A stretch of DNA of 64,000 nucleotides, from NCBI GenBank assembly GCA_018433765.1, contig JAHDQO010000003.1, positions 1-64,000 of the forward strand, written 5' to 3'. Positions 43,639 through 51,840 of this stretch are shown here, piece after piece (the stretch's first letter is position 1; every line of letters starts with the position of its first letter). This DNA comes from Tissierellales bacterium (GTDB taxonomy: Bacteria > Bacillota > Clostridia > Tissierellales > Sedimentibacteraceae). The position numbers and the translations under genes are program-made. The notes under the pieces were generated by a model that was given only the letters and a program-made list of their open reading frames with translations, searched no databases and had not been told where the DNA came from.

Positions 43639-43799
43639 TTACGTCGAAAAATAGTCGATATATATAAAAGAACGGAGCATATAGGAACTGTCTCTTGAAT
43701 TGTAAAATTAAGTAAAAAATGTTCAAAAAAACAATAGTTCTTAGGGTTTTATGTAAATATATTTACAGTTAAAAAATGTATCAAATGGAAAAAAATATA

Positions 43800-43828
43800 T
43801 TGACAAAATGCTTGTCCAGTGGTAAAAT
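43800..43828 (+). promoter_or_regulatory. Promoter of the subtilase gene
   Basis: TTGACA, 17 bases, TAAAAT; the leader to the start codon is about 155 bases. Confidence 0.65.
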
Positions 43829-43990
43829 ATAGAAAATAATAGTATTTTATAACAAATATTTGCTTCACAACTAAGAATAAGCTTACTCAAATTTATTTTA
43901 AAAATAGGAGGTGTTTCCGTTGGTTATGTTAAACAGTAAGCTTGAAGAGATGATAATTTGTTTGAAAAAATACAAATAGGGGGTAATCAA

Positions 43991-45697
43991 ATGAAAAATG
44001 TATTTAAGAACAAAAAATTAGTTGTGACCTTGTTATGTGCGTTATTGTTAGTTTCAATTGGCAGCTATGGCTTTGCAAATGATGCAGAAGTTGTGACAGT
44101 TAAGTCAAAGGCAAATATGGAAGTTAAAGAAATAAATAAGATTTATGATGAAAATGGTGACAAACTGTTTGAAAACTTAGAAAACAGAATGAAATCAGCG
44201 AAGAGTAATGAAAAACTTCCTGTTACTGTAGTGTTTACAGAAAAATTCGATAGTGTTAAAAGCGAAGTTAAAGAAGCATTAGGAGAGTATGACACTAAAT
44301 ATGAATATAAAAATATACCTGCAGCAACTATGAGGTTGAATAAAGAACAAATTAATGAATTATCTAAACTTGATGTAGTTCAGCAAATAGAATATGACGA
44401 AGAAGTTAAAGCATTTATGGATACAGCTAGATATTGGTATGGAACTGATAAGGCTTGCAGTGATTTTGGAGTAGATGGAAATAGAGACGGAAGTTTAAGC
44501 AGTTATTCTAAAAATGACGTAGTTGTAGCTGTAATAGACACAGGTATAGATAGTGGACACGTTGATTTAAATGGCGGAAAAGTTATTGGATGGAAAGACT
44601 ATGTAAACAATCAAAGTTCTCCTTATGATGATCATGGACATGGTACTCATGTTTCTGGAATAATTGCAGGAGAAGGAGATGGAAATTCAAACTATAGAGG
44701 TGTTGCTAAAGGTGCTGCATTAGTAGGAGTTAAAGTACTTGACTCTAATGGATCAGGCTATACTAGTGATGTTACTGCTGCAATAGACTGGTGTGTTACT
44801 AACAAAAATACTTATGGAATTGACGTTATTAATATGAGTTTAGGATCTTCAGGCAGCTCAGATGGTACTGATTCTTCATCATTAGCTGTTAATAATGCTT
44901 ATGCAAATGGCATCATAGTAGCTGTAGCTGCTGGAAATAGTGGACCAGGCACATATACAATAGGTTCTCCGGGAGCAGCTGTTAATGCTTTAACAGTTGG
45001 CAGCATGATAGATGTTGGAGAAGGTGGATTTGCTTTAGCTGACTATTCAAGCAGAGGATATACAGCAGATAATAGAATGAAACCTGATATATGTGCACCA
45101 GGTACATATATTACTGCACCAAAGGCAAATACTTCAAGTAGTTATGTTTCTTTTAGCGGAACAAGCATGGCTACTCCATTTACTGCTGGAGTTATAGCAT
45201 TGATGTTAGACGCTAATCCTAATTTATCACCTTCACAAATAAGAAACATATTGACAACTACATCTCAAGATTGGGGTCCTAATGGACAAGATATTGATTA
45301 TGGTTATGGTAAAATAGATGGCTTCATGGCTGTTAAACAAGCAGGTAATTACTCTGGTAGTAATATAAGCTTACCTAATCATATCTATGCATCAGAAAGT
45401 TTATCAGGTACAGGTTCAGCAGATATGTGGCAATTTACAGTTAATAACACTAACTATCCGATTGCTATAACATTTATAATGAACAATTCTTCAAATGATT
45501 TTGATTTATACTTATATGATGCAAATGGAAACCAATTAAAGAGTTCTTTGGGAACATCCAGACAAGAATATATTACTTTTAATCCATCAAGCACAGGTAC
45601 CTATAAGATTAAAGCATATTCTTATAGAGGAAGCGGAAATTATTTCTTTGATTTAAGCGCAGGAGGTAGCAATTTATCACTGACACAAGATCAATAA
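43991..45697 (+). CDS. Secreted subtilisin-like serine protease (S8) with PPC domain
   Basis: The 568-aa protein has a Sec signal peptide (LVVTLLCALLLVSIGSYGFA) and an I9-type propeptide (about residues 65-140, ending VQQIEYDEEV). The S8 catalytic domain has Asp183 (VVAVIDTGIDSGH), His217 (HGHGTHVSG) and Ser392 (FSGTSMATP). The C-terminal PPC-like beta domain (about 460-560: WQFTVNN..., FDLYLYDANG, GTYKIKAYSY) is normally cleaved or binds substrate. It degrades extracellular protein. The start is ATG 43991, seven bases after AGGGGG; an extension to 43958 has no signal-like features. Confidence 0.93.
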   Translation: MKNVFKNKKLVVTLLCALLLVSIGSYGFANDAEVVTVKSKANMEVKEINKIYDENGDKLFENLENRMKSAKSNEKLPVTVVFTEKFDSVKSEVKEALGEYDTKYEYKNIPAATMRLNKEQINELSKLDVVQQIEYDEEVKAFMDTARYWYGTDKACSDFGVDGNRDGSLSSYSKNDVVVAVIDTGIDSGHVDLNGGKVIGWKDYVNNQSSPYDDHGHGTHVSGIIAGEGDGNSNYRGVAKGAALVGVKVLDSNGSGYTSDVTAAIDWCVTNKNTYGIDVINMSLGSSGSSDGTDSSSLAVNNAYANGIIVAVAAGNSGPGTYTIGSPGAAVNALTVGSMIDVGEGGFALADYSSRGYTADNRMKPDICAPGTYITAPKANTSSSYVSFSGTSMATPFTAGVIALMLDANPNLSPSQIRNILTTTSQDWGPNGQDIDYGYGKIDGFMAVKQAGNYSGSNISLPNHIYASESLSGTGSADMWQFTVNNTNYPIAITFIMNNSSNDFDLYLYDANGNQLKSSLGTSRQEYITFNPSSTGTYKIKAYSYRGSGNYFFDLSAGGSNLSLTQDQ

Positions 45698-45723
45698 ATT
45701 AAAATTATCATTTTAGAATTAAA

Positions 45724-45760
45724 AAAATTCTCCTTGGTTTCAAACCAAGGGGAATTTTCT
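45724..45760. terminator. Strong terminator between converging genes
   Basis: A 15-17-bp stem (AAAATTCTCCTTGGTTT with its complement, one G-T pair) followed by TTTTCTC, shared by the protease and lipoate-ligase genes. Confidence 0.85.
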
Positions 45761-45769
45761 CATACTATA

Positions 45770-46768
45770 TTAAAATAATTTAAAAATATCATTATATATT
45801 TGTGCCTCATTATCATTATAATCTATAGATTTTAAGGCTTTTACAATGTCTTTAGTGTTAAATTTTACTCCAATTAAAGCATTTTTGATTCTGTCTGCAA
45901 ATGAAGTATTTAGAGCATCTGTATATATCTTAGAATTTGTTATATATCCATTTTCAAAAGATAAACCTACTTGTATTTCGCCCCACTTAAATTTATTTTC
46001 ATAATGAACATCGAAAACAGGGCTTTCGCCGTATATCCACTGCCATGAAGAATATTTTTCATATATATTTATTATCTCTTTGTTTTTAATTGTATGCTCA
46101 TTATATTCTATGAATTCAGTAAATTGACCATAACTTTGTTCAAAACAATTTTGTATGCTGTGTTTCAATTTTTCTACGGTTATATCTTTACTTATTGAAT
46201 GAAGATTAACAACTCTAGATCTTACAGAATCTATGCCTTTGGAAACAATTTTTTCTTTCGATGGATTCAGATAATTTGAAAGTTTTGATATATCAGAATC
46301 TATGAGAATAGTACCGTGATGATATGAAAATTTATCATCAAAATAGTAAGCATTACCTGAAAATTTCTTTCCTTCTATTAATATATCGTTTCTTCCTGAA
46401 AAAACCGCATTTAATCCAAAAGAGTTGACTCCTTGTAGAATTACATCTAGCTGTTTTTCAAGATTATAGTTAACTTTTCTCATTAAAAAAGTAAAATTTA
46501 GATTTCCTATATCATGGTAAACAGCTCCACCACCAGATAATCTTCTTGCAAGCTTAACTTTACCTTCATCCATTTTTTTTAAGCTGCATTCTTTCCATGG
46601 ATTTTGATTTCTGCCAATAACTACTGAATCTTTATTTTGCCATAAAAATAGAATTATCTCGTTTTCTTTTACATTTTTTAATAATACTTCTTCAACTGAT
46701 AAATTGAACCAAGGATTAAAACTTGATGAAGTTACTAATGTATTAAGACGTTTGTTCAATTTTTGCAA
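45770..46768 (-). CDS. lplA: Lipoate-protein ligase A
   Basis: The 332-aa protein has the ligase motifs: NPWFNLSVEEVLL, the WQNKDSVVIGRNQNPWKE segment, RRLSGGGAVYHDIGNLNF (lipoyl-AMP site), and KKFSGNAYY with the conserved Lys, then a C-terminal accessory domain as in E. coli LplA. It attaches free lipoate to lipoyl domains. The start is TTG 46768, which lies 26 bases inside the lipoyl-domain gene with AGGAG ahead of it. Overlap with its likely substrate gene suggests a ligase dedicated to that protein. Confidence 0.94.
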   Translation of the reverse strand: MQKLNKRLNTLVTSSSFNPWFNLSVEEVLLKNVKENEIILFLWQNKDSVVIGRNQNPWKECSLKKMDEGKVKLARRLSGGGAVYHDIGNLNFTFLMRKVNYNLEKQLDVILQGVNSFGLNAVFSGRNDILIEGKKFSGNAYYFDDKFSYHHGTILIDSDISKLSNYLNPSKEKIVSKGIDSVRSRVVNLHSISKDITVEKLKHSIQNCFEQSYGQFTEFIEYNEHTIKNKEIINIYEKYSSWQWIYGESPVFDVHYENKFKWGEIQVGLSFENGYITNSKIYTDALNTSFADRIKNALIGVKFNTKDIVKALKSIDYNDNEAQIYNDIFKLF

Positions 46769-46985
46769 GTAAATCTCCTATCTTGACTTTAGCACCTTCG
46801 CTAACAGGTATTTCAGTTATTGTTCCATTAACTTTTGATTTAATAACTGTATTGCCTTTAACTGATTCAACTTGTAAAATTTTTTCTCCTTTTCTTATGG
46901 AGTCGCCAACTTTTTTAGATATTTTGCCAATTTTGCCTATTTTACTGTTTTTTTCTAATTTATTAAGAACAACTTCAGTAATCAA
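46743..46985 (-). CDS. Free-standing lipoyl/biotinyl-like domain protein
   Basis: The 80-aa protein is a single biotinyl/lipoyl domain: GKISKKVGDSIRKGEKILQV, the swinging-arm hairpin VESVKGNTV with candidate lipoylated Lys43, then SKVNGTITEIPVSEGAKVKIG. It resembles the E2 lipoyl domain or GcvH but lacks any other domain. The start is TTG 46985, eight bases after AGGAGG. It lies between an AhpD-like gene (27-base gap) and lplA (26-base overlap). The simplest reading is a soluble lipoyl carrier that moves reducing equivalents to the AhpD-like protein; no dihydrolipoamide dehydrogenase gene is near. Confidence 0.85.
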   Translation of the reverse strand: MITEVVLNKLEKNSKIGKIGKISKKVGDSIRKGEKILQVESVKGNTVIKSKVNGTITEIPVSEGAKVKIGDLLAKIEQTS

Positions 46986-47012
46986 TTTTATTACCTCCTA
47001 TTTATTCTTTTA

Positions 47013-47372
47013 TTATTCGAAATCTTTTTCAAACTCATCTAGGCTTTTCTTTAGCATTGTTACACTATAAGCCATAGCTGGTCCTCCTCCAAATGCTACT
47101 GAAACCATAGCTGCATCAAGAATTTCTTCACGTTTTGCACCTGCTTCAAGAGCTTTATATGTATGATAAACTATGCAGTACAAGCATCTGTTATAGCATG
47201 CAATACCTATACTTATTAATTCTTTAGTTTTAGAATCTAATGCAGTATCTTGATATGTAGTTTCTAAAAGCCCCATAAAAGAACCAATGTAATCTTTTGT
47301 TGACTCTTCTTGCCCAAATTTTTGAAGACCACCTATAAAATCATTTAACATTTCTCTTGGATTATTATCCAT
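47013..47372 (-). CDS. AhpD/carboxymuconolactone decarboxylase-like protein
   Basis: The 119-aa protein has the CMD/AhpD fold and its redox motif: Cys63-x-x-Cys66-x-x-x-His70 in CLYCIVYH, preceded by ELISIGIACYNRC and followed by YKALEAGAKREEILDA. In Mycobacterium tuberculosis, AhpD takes electrons from a lipoylated E2 protein and passes them to the peroxiredoxin AhpC. The two downstream genes encode a lipoyl domain and a lipoate ligase, which fits that chemistry. No AhpC is encoded here. The start is ATG 47372 after AAGGAG. Confidence 0.88.
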   Translation of the reverse strand: MDNNPREMLNDFIGGLQKFGQEESTKDYIGSFMGLLETTYQDTALDSKTKELISIGIACYNRCLYCIVYHTYKALEAGAKREEILDAAMVSVAFGGGPAMAYSVTMLKKSLDEFEKDFE

Positions 47373-47426
47373 TATAAAACACTCCTTATATATTTTTTAT
47401 TTTAGTGAGCTTATAATTATAATGTT

Positions 47427-47444
47427 TTGTTAATTTAATAACAT
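47427..47444. promoter_or_regulatory. Rex-like site upstream of the AhpD-like operon
   Basis: TTGTTAA-TTTA-ATAACAT: the left half is perfect and the right half matches five of seven bases of the Rex consensus TTGTTAA-N4-TTAACAA. It lies in the promoter region of the minus-strand operon. The sequence is AT-rich, so chance matches are possible. Confidence 0.35.
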
Positions 47445-47515
47445 ATTAAGTATAACATAGTATTGAAAAAATTCAATATATTTCTATAAAAATGTAAAAT
47501 TAACCATTAATATAG

Positions 47516-47543
47516 TTGATTTTATATAAATAAGTATTATAAT
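47516..47543 (+). promoter_or_regulatory. Possible promoter of the NuoE/NuoF-like operon
   Basis: TTGATT, 16 bases, TATAAT. Another TATAAT at 47738-47743 is too near the start codon to be convincing. The 47373-47776 gap holds this and two Rex-like sites. Confidence 0.4.
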
Positions 47544-47627
47544 GTAAACTGAGCAGGTAAATATAATTACAATATTGGAATCATTGATTATTTAAGTATA
47601 ATAATGTATTTATTTAAATAATATATA

Positions 47628-47645
47628 TTGTTAATTGTTTGACAT
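47628..47645. promoter_or_regulatory. Rex-like site upstream of the NuoE/NuoF-like operon
   Basis: TTGTTAA-TTGT-TTGACAT: one perfect half and one partial half of the Rex operator. Rex senses NADH/NAD+ and would suit an operon encoding NADH-linked subunits. Confidence 0.3.
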
Positions 47646-47776
47646 ATAGTTATAAATATAAGTTTTACTGCATTTCAATTAATATATTAAGAAAAATAGT
47701 TACATTTAAAATTTATTATTATACGTATATTAATATGTATAATAATTAAATAAAATTTTATTAGGAGGTAATATAA

Positions 47777-48259
47777 ATGAGCAACATTTCAACGATGTTT
47801 TCAAAAGCACAGATTGAAAAGCTTGAAGAAATTATACTGATTGAAAGTAAAAAACCGGGATGTTTAATACCTTTACTTGAAAAAGTGCAAGCATTATTGG
47901 GATATATACCTGTAAGTGTTCAAAATATAATTTCAGAAAAAACGGGGATTGCTTCTAATAAGATATATGGAGTTGTTTCATTTTATTCGTTTTTCACTAT
48001 GAATCCTAGAGCTAGACACAGAATTCAAGTTTGCTATGGTACAGCTTGTTATGTTAAAGGAGGAAAAGAAATAGGTGAGAAAATCGAAAAAGACTATGGT
48101 ATAAAAGCAGGTGAAAGTACTCAGGACGGAAGATTTACATATGAAAACACAAGGTGCTTTGGAACTTGTGGACTCGCTCCAGTTGTAGTTATTGACGGTA
48201 AAGTATATGGAAAAGTAAGTGTAGATAATATTGACGAAATTTTGAGCCAATATGAGTAA
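47777..48259 (+). CDS. NuoE-like [2Fe-2S] subunit (24-kDa type)
   Basis: The 160-aa protein matches the thioredoxin-like NuoE/HydA-gamma family. Its four cluster cysteines are in the pairs CYGTACYVKGG (Cys-x4-Cys) and TRCFGTCGLAP (Cys-x3-Cys). A helical N-domain (PGCLIPLLEKVQALLGYIP) precedes. It is one subunit of an NADH-oxidising module, in complex with the NuoF-like product encoded 23 bases downstream. The start is ATG 47777 with AGGAGG upstream. It heads a four-gene operon. Confidence 0.94.
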   Translation: MSNISTMFSKAQIEKLEEIILIESKKPGCLIPLLEKVQALLGYIPVSVQNIISEKTGIASNKIYGVVSFYSFFTMNPRARHRIQVCYGTACYVKGGKEIGEKIEKDYGIKAGESTQDGRFTYENTRCFGTCGLAPVVVIDGKVYGKVSVDNIDEILSQYE

Positions 48260-48282
48260 AAAGTCATAGATAGGAGGAAGTT

Positions 48283-49998
48283 ATGAAAAGTAAAACAGCT
48301 GATGATATAAATAAAATTAAGCAAACTGTTATAGAAAGAAATAAGTCAAATAAATCAACTAAGGTATATGTACATATGGGAACGTGTGGAATAGCTTCTG
48401 GTGCTATTGATGTTTTAAATACTTTAAGGAAAGAGGTCAAAGATAATAAGATTACAGATGTTAAGATTATTACAACTGGATGTGCTGGTATATGCTCAAA
48501 AGAACCTCTTATTACTGTTGAAGTTCAAGAGCAAGAACCTGTTATGTATCAATGTGTTGATACTAAAAAGATGTCAGAAATATTTAAAAGCCACGTGCTA
48601 GACAAGAAAGTTCTAAAAGACTATGCTTTTGCAAGAGGAATGGAAATACAAATAAAAGATAGAATTAAAAATAATGGAAAGATTGAAGGACAAGCTGCAA
48701 TTGATAATAGTATTCCCGGCATTGAAGAAATTCCTTTTTTTAAGTTTCAAGAGCAAAGAGTAATGAGAAATAGAGGATTTATAGATCCTAACAAAATTGA
48801 TGACTATATTGCAAGAGACGGATATCAAGGAGCAATTAAAGCACTTACATCTATGACTTCAGACAAAATAATAAGTGAAGTTTATGATTCTGGTATTAAA
48901 GGAAGAGGTGGTGCAGGTTTTCCTACAGGTTTGAAATGGAAGTTTGCAGCGAAAGAAGAAAATAGTATTAAGTATGTTTTATGTAATGCTGATGAGGGAG
49001 ATCCCGGTGCTTATATGGATAGAAGTGTTTTAGAAAGTGATCCTCACAGTATAATTGAAGGAATGATAATTGCCGCTAAGGCAATAGGTTCTCACATGGG
49101 TTATATCTATTGCAGAGCTGAATATCCTCTTGCAGTAGAAACACTTAACAAAGCAATAAAAGCTGCTAGAACTTATGGATTATTAGGAAAAGATATTTTA
49201 GGTACAGGATTTGAATTTGATATAGAGGTATATGAAGGTGCAGGAGCTTTTGTCTGTGGAGAAGAAACTGCTCTTATGAGATCTATAGAAGGTTCAAGAG
49301 GAAATCCTAGACCGAGACCCCCATATCCAGCACATGCAGGACTTAGAGAAAAACCAACAATATTGAATAATGTAGAAACATTATCTAATATACCTCAAAT
49401 TATAGCTAAAGGTAGTAAATGGTTCTCAAATATAGGAACAGAAAAGAGCAAAGGTACTAAAGTTTTTTCAATTACAGGTGACATAAATAATGTTGGATGT
49501 GTTGAAGTTCCAATAGGCACAAAATTAAGTACTGTTATTAATGAAATAGGAGGAGGAATTACAGAAGGCAAAACTTTCAAGGCAGCCCAATTGGGAGGAC
49601 CTTCTGGAGGGATGATTCCTATAGAACACATTGATGTTGTAATGGATTATGATACTTTGATATCACTAGGTTCCATAATGGGTTCAGGTGGATTGATAGT
49701 TATGTCAGATGATAAATCTGCATTGGAAATGGCTGAGTTTTTTATGGATTTCTGTAAAGAAGAATCTTGTGGAAAATGTATACCGGGACGAGAAGGTACT
49801 AAACAAATGTTGAACATTTTAAATAGGCTTTGTGATGGTAAGGGTAAACAAGGAGATATAGAAAAACTTGAAAATTTAGCATTTGTTATTAAAAATACAG
49901 CTTTATGTGCTTTAGGAAAGACAGCCCCAAATCCAGTTTTAAGTACTTTACGATATTTTAGAAATGAATATGAAGATGCTATCTCAAATAATATTTAA
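48283..49998 (+). CDS. NuoF-like NADH-binding flavoprotein subunit
   Basis: The 571-aa protein has an N-terminal thioredoxin-like [2Fe-2S] domain (HMGTCGIASGA; TTGCAGICSKEP), then the NuoF core: NADH site GRGGAGFPTGLKW, FMN site ADEGDPGAYMDR, EGSRGNPRPRPPYPA, an SLBB-type segment and the [4Fe-4S] motif ESCGKCIPGREGT with the last ligand at ALCALG. Unlike HydB/HndC of bifurcating hydrogenases, it ends soon after this cluster and has no C-terminal 2x[4Fe-4S] ferredoxin domain. It oxidises or reduces NAD(H) and passes electrons along Fe-S clusters to the MetV-NuoG-like protein. Confidence 0.94.
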   Translation: MKSKTADDINKIKQTVIERNKSNKSTKVYVHMGTCGIASGAIDVLNTLRKEVKDNKITDVKIITTGCAGICSKEPLITVEVQEQEPVMYQCVDTKKMSEIFKSHVLDKKVLKDYAFARGMEIQIKDRIKNNGKIEGQAAIDNSIPGIEEIPFFKFQEQRVMRNRGFIDPNKIDDYIARDGYQGAIKALTSMTSDKIISEVYDSGIKGRGGAGFPTGLKWKFAAKEENSIKYVLCNADEGDPGAYMDRSVLESDPHSIIEGMIIAAKAIGSHMGYIYCRAEYPLAVETLNKAIKAARTYGLLGKDILGTGFEFDIEVYEGAGAFVCGEETALMRSIEGSRGNPRPRPPYPAHAGLREKPTILNNVETLSNIPQIIAKGSKWFSNIGTEKSKGTKVFSITGDINNVGCVEVPIGTKLSTVINEIGGGITEGKTFKAAQLGGPSGGMIPIEHIDVVMDYDTLISLGSIMGSGGLIVMSDDKSALEMAEFFMDFCKEESCGKCIPGREGTKQMLNILNRLCDGKGKQGDIEKLENLAFVIKNTALCALGKTAPNPVLSTLRYFRNEYEDAISNNI

Positions 49999-50010
49999 GG
50001 AGGTTAATCT

Positions 50011-50493
50011 ATGATTTTTACAAAAGCATTGAAATATGAAGATATAAAGAAAAATCTTGATATAGAAAATGATGTAATAACCATTATTGGATGTGAAACT
50101 TGTGCAAGAGTTGCTGGCAGTGGAGGAGAAGAGAAGATGAAAGTACTTGCAATGAAATTGAGGAGTGAGGGGTATAATGTAAAGGATGGATACATGGTCC
50201 CGACAGTATGCACACCTAAGATTTTCTTTGCAAAGTTAAACAAAGATGTAAATACTATAATTTCTCTTGCGTGCAGTGCAGGTTCATCAAACTTAGAAAG
50301 AAGCTATTCAGAATATAAAATAATTGAAAGTACGGAAGATATAGGTCTTATGGTTACAGATACTGATAAAGAAATTATAAAAGTTACAATGCCCTATTCT
50401 GGCCATAAAAATGAGTTAGGAAATGAGTATGATTTTTACACAGGTAATAAAAGAGAAAACAACAATGGTTTGCCTATATGGGAGGTGAAATAA
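50011..50493 (+). CDS. MetV-like (MTHFR C-terminal-type) protein
   Basis: The 160-aa protein resembles the MetV/PF12225 family, the zinc-binding partner of the acetogen methylene-tetrahydrofolate reductase MetF. It opens ITIIGCETCARVAGSGGEEKMK (the C-x-x-C and GG motif, split here by my limit on quoting only in part), then YMVPTVCTPKIFF and ISLACSAGSSNL, the second cysteine region. No MetF-like gene is in the window. The gene sits between NuoF-like and MetV-NuoG-like genes with tight spacing (12 bases, then a one-base TAATG overlap), so it should be a subunit of the same complex. Assignment to PF12225 is by motif recognition only. Confidence 0.7.
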   Translation: MIFTKALKYEDIKKNLDIENDVITIIGCETCARVAGSGGEEKMKVLAMKLRSEGYNVKDGYMVPTVCTPKIFFAKLNKDVNTIISLACSAGSSNLERSYSEYKIIESTEDIGLMVTDTDKEIIKVTMPYSGHKNELGNEYDFYTGNKRENNNGLPIWEVK

Positions 50494-51713
50494 TGATAAT
50501 ATCACTTCGTTCAATAAGTTATGATGATCTAAAAAATCAGCTATCTAAAGATGATAAGATAGTAATTAACAGCTGCAACACATGTATAAAATCATGTGGA
50601 ATTGGTGGTTTGCAAAACATGACTGTTCTTGAAAATATGTTGTTAGCAGACGGATATAATGTTCTTGGAATAGATTTAATAAGTATAGGTTGTTCTCTGA
50701 ATCTTGTAGAATATCACAGACAAGATATTAAGAAAAAAGAAATGTACGATGAAGCAACAGTAATAATTACTTTAATATGTGAAGATGGATATGAAGGCAT
50801 GAAATATGTATTTAAAGATAAGAAGGTTATTTCTATTACGAAAACACTGGGTACAGGAAACTTTACGATGGATAGAGGTGTAGTATTAACTCATCCATTT
50901 GAAAGTACAGGATTAGAAAAAAATTCTGAAGGGTATGAATTAGATGAAGTAGCCGAAAAACTTGGCTTGTTTGAAGACTTTTTTGATGAAGATGATGCTG
51001 CTTTTAAAGATGAAGAGTATGTAGACATTATTATAGATGGAGAAGAAGTATCTGCAATTAAGAATCAAAATTTATTGTGTGTATGTGAAGAAAATGGTAT
51101 TGAAATACCACATCTATGCTATAATGAAGAATTGTCAGAAGCAGGAGTATGCAGGCTGTGTCTTGTAAAGATTGAAGGTAGAAAAGATTTAGTACCTGCC
51201 TGTTGTACACATGTTGAAGAAGGAATGAAAATAACAACAAATGATGAGCAGCTTAACAAATACAGACGTATAATTTTAGAACTGATTATGGCATCTCAAA
51301 ACCACAACTGTCTCACTTGCTCTAAAGGAATCCCAACGCCATTATACAACTGCGAATTGCAGCGCCTTATAAGACAGTTTGGTATTGAAAAGAGTAGATT
51401 TGATGAAAATAATGAATTCATGCCCGTTGATAACTCAAGTCCTGTTATAGTTCATGATCCAAATAAATGTATTCTATGTGGAAGATGTGTAAGAGCTTGT
51501 GAAGAAATAGCAGGTATTTGCAACATAGGTTTTATAAATAGAGGATCTGAAACAGTTGTTGCAGCAGGACTTAATGTAGATATGAATCAAAGTGATTGTG
51601 CAGCTTGTATGGCGTGTGTAAATGCATGTCCGACAGGAGCTTTAACAGAGAAAGTTATACATTTTACAGGTAAGGATTGGGAACCACAGAAAGTATATTG
51701 TGAGCAAATGTAA
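50493..51713 (+). CDS. MetV-like domain fused to NuoG/HydA-type ferredoxin domains
   Basis: The 406-aa protein starts with a second MetV-like domain (INSCNTCIKSCGIGGLQN; GIDLISIGCSL; residues 1 to about 150). An acidic linker and a NuoG-type N-terminus follow: a [2Fe-2S] ferredoxin domain (IPHLCYNEE, GVCRLCLVKI, VPACCTHVEEG), the His-Cys3 [4Fe-4S] site (SQNHNCLTCSK) and two [4Fe-4S] clusters (CILCGRCVRACEE; CAACMACVNACPTGAL). The H-cluster domain of hydrogenases and the molybdopterin domain of NuoG are absent. It should link the NADH flavoprotein to another low-potential centre. I start at ATG 50493, after GGGAGG; the ATG at 50478 precedes that site. Confidence 0.82.
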   Translation: MIISLRSISYDDLKNQLSKDDKIVINSCNTCIKSCGIGGLQNMTVLENMLLADGYNVLGIDLISIGCSLNLVEYHRQDIKKKEMYDEATVIITLICEDGYEGMKYVFKDKKVISITKTLGTGNFTMDRGVVLTHPFESTGLEKNSEGYELDEVAEKLGLFEDFFDEDDAAFKDEEYVDIIIDGEEVSAIKNQNLLCVCEENGIEIPHLCYNEELSEAGVCRLCLVKIEGRKDLVPACCTHVEEGMKITTNDEQLNKYRRIILELIMASQNHNCLTCSKGIPTPLYNCELQRLIRQFGIEKSRFDENNEFMPVDNSSPVIVHDPNKCILCGRCVRACEEIAGICNIGFINRGSETVVAAGLNVDMNQSDCAACMACVNACPTGALTEKVIHFTGKDWEPQKVYCEQM

Positions 51714-51729
51714 TAAAATAATATAAAAT

Positions 51730-51753
51730 GGGTCTTTTCAAAGACTCTTTTTA
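51730..51753 (+). terminator. Terminator of the NuoE/NuoF-like operon
   Basis: GTCTTT-TC-AAAGAC plus a flanking G, followed by CTTTTTAT. Confidence 0.6.
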
Positions 51754-51807
51754 TATGTTAAATATTATTATATTTTTTTGGACACTTTTGATGTTTGATA
51801 CGTTATA

Positions 51808-51823
51808 TTAGTGAAAGCACTAA
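51808..51823 (+). promoter_or_regulatory. Inverted repeat in the leader of the sigma-factor gene
   Basis: TTAGTG-AAAG-CACTAA ends five bases before the GAGGAG ribosome site. Upstream, GGACACTTTTG and TACGTTAT about 17 bases apart could be an alternative-sigma promoter (inference). Confidence 0.4.
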
Positions 51824-51840
51824 TCGAGGAGTGATACACT

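Noticed and set aside
43650-43740. Possible insertion-sequence end (GGAACTGTCTC-like string)
   Set aside because: One short string without its inverted partner, transposase remnant or target duplication is not enough.
47777-51713. Electron-bifurcating [FeFe] hydrogenase operon
   Set aside because: The NuoG-like protein stops after its [4Fe-4S] clusters and has no H-cluster domain; no hydrogenase maturase is nearby.
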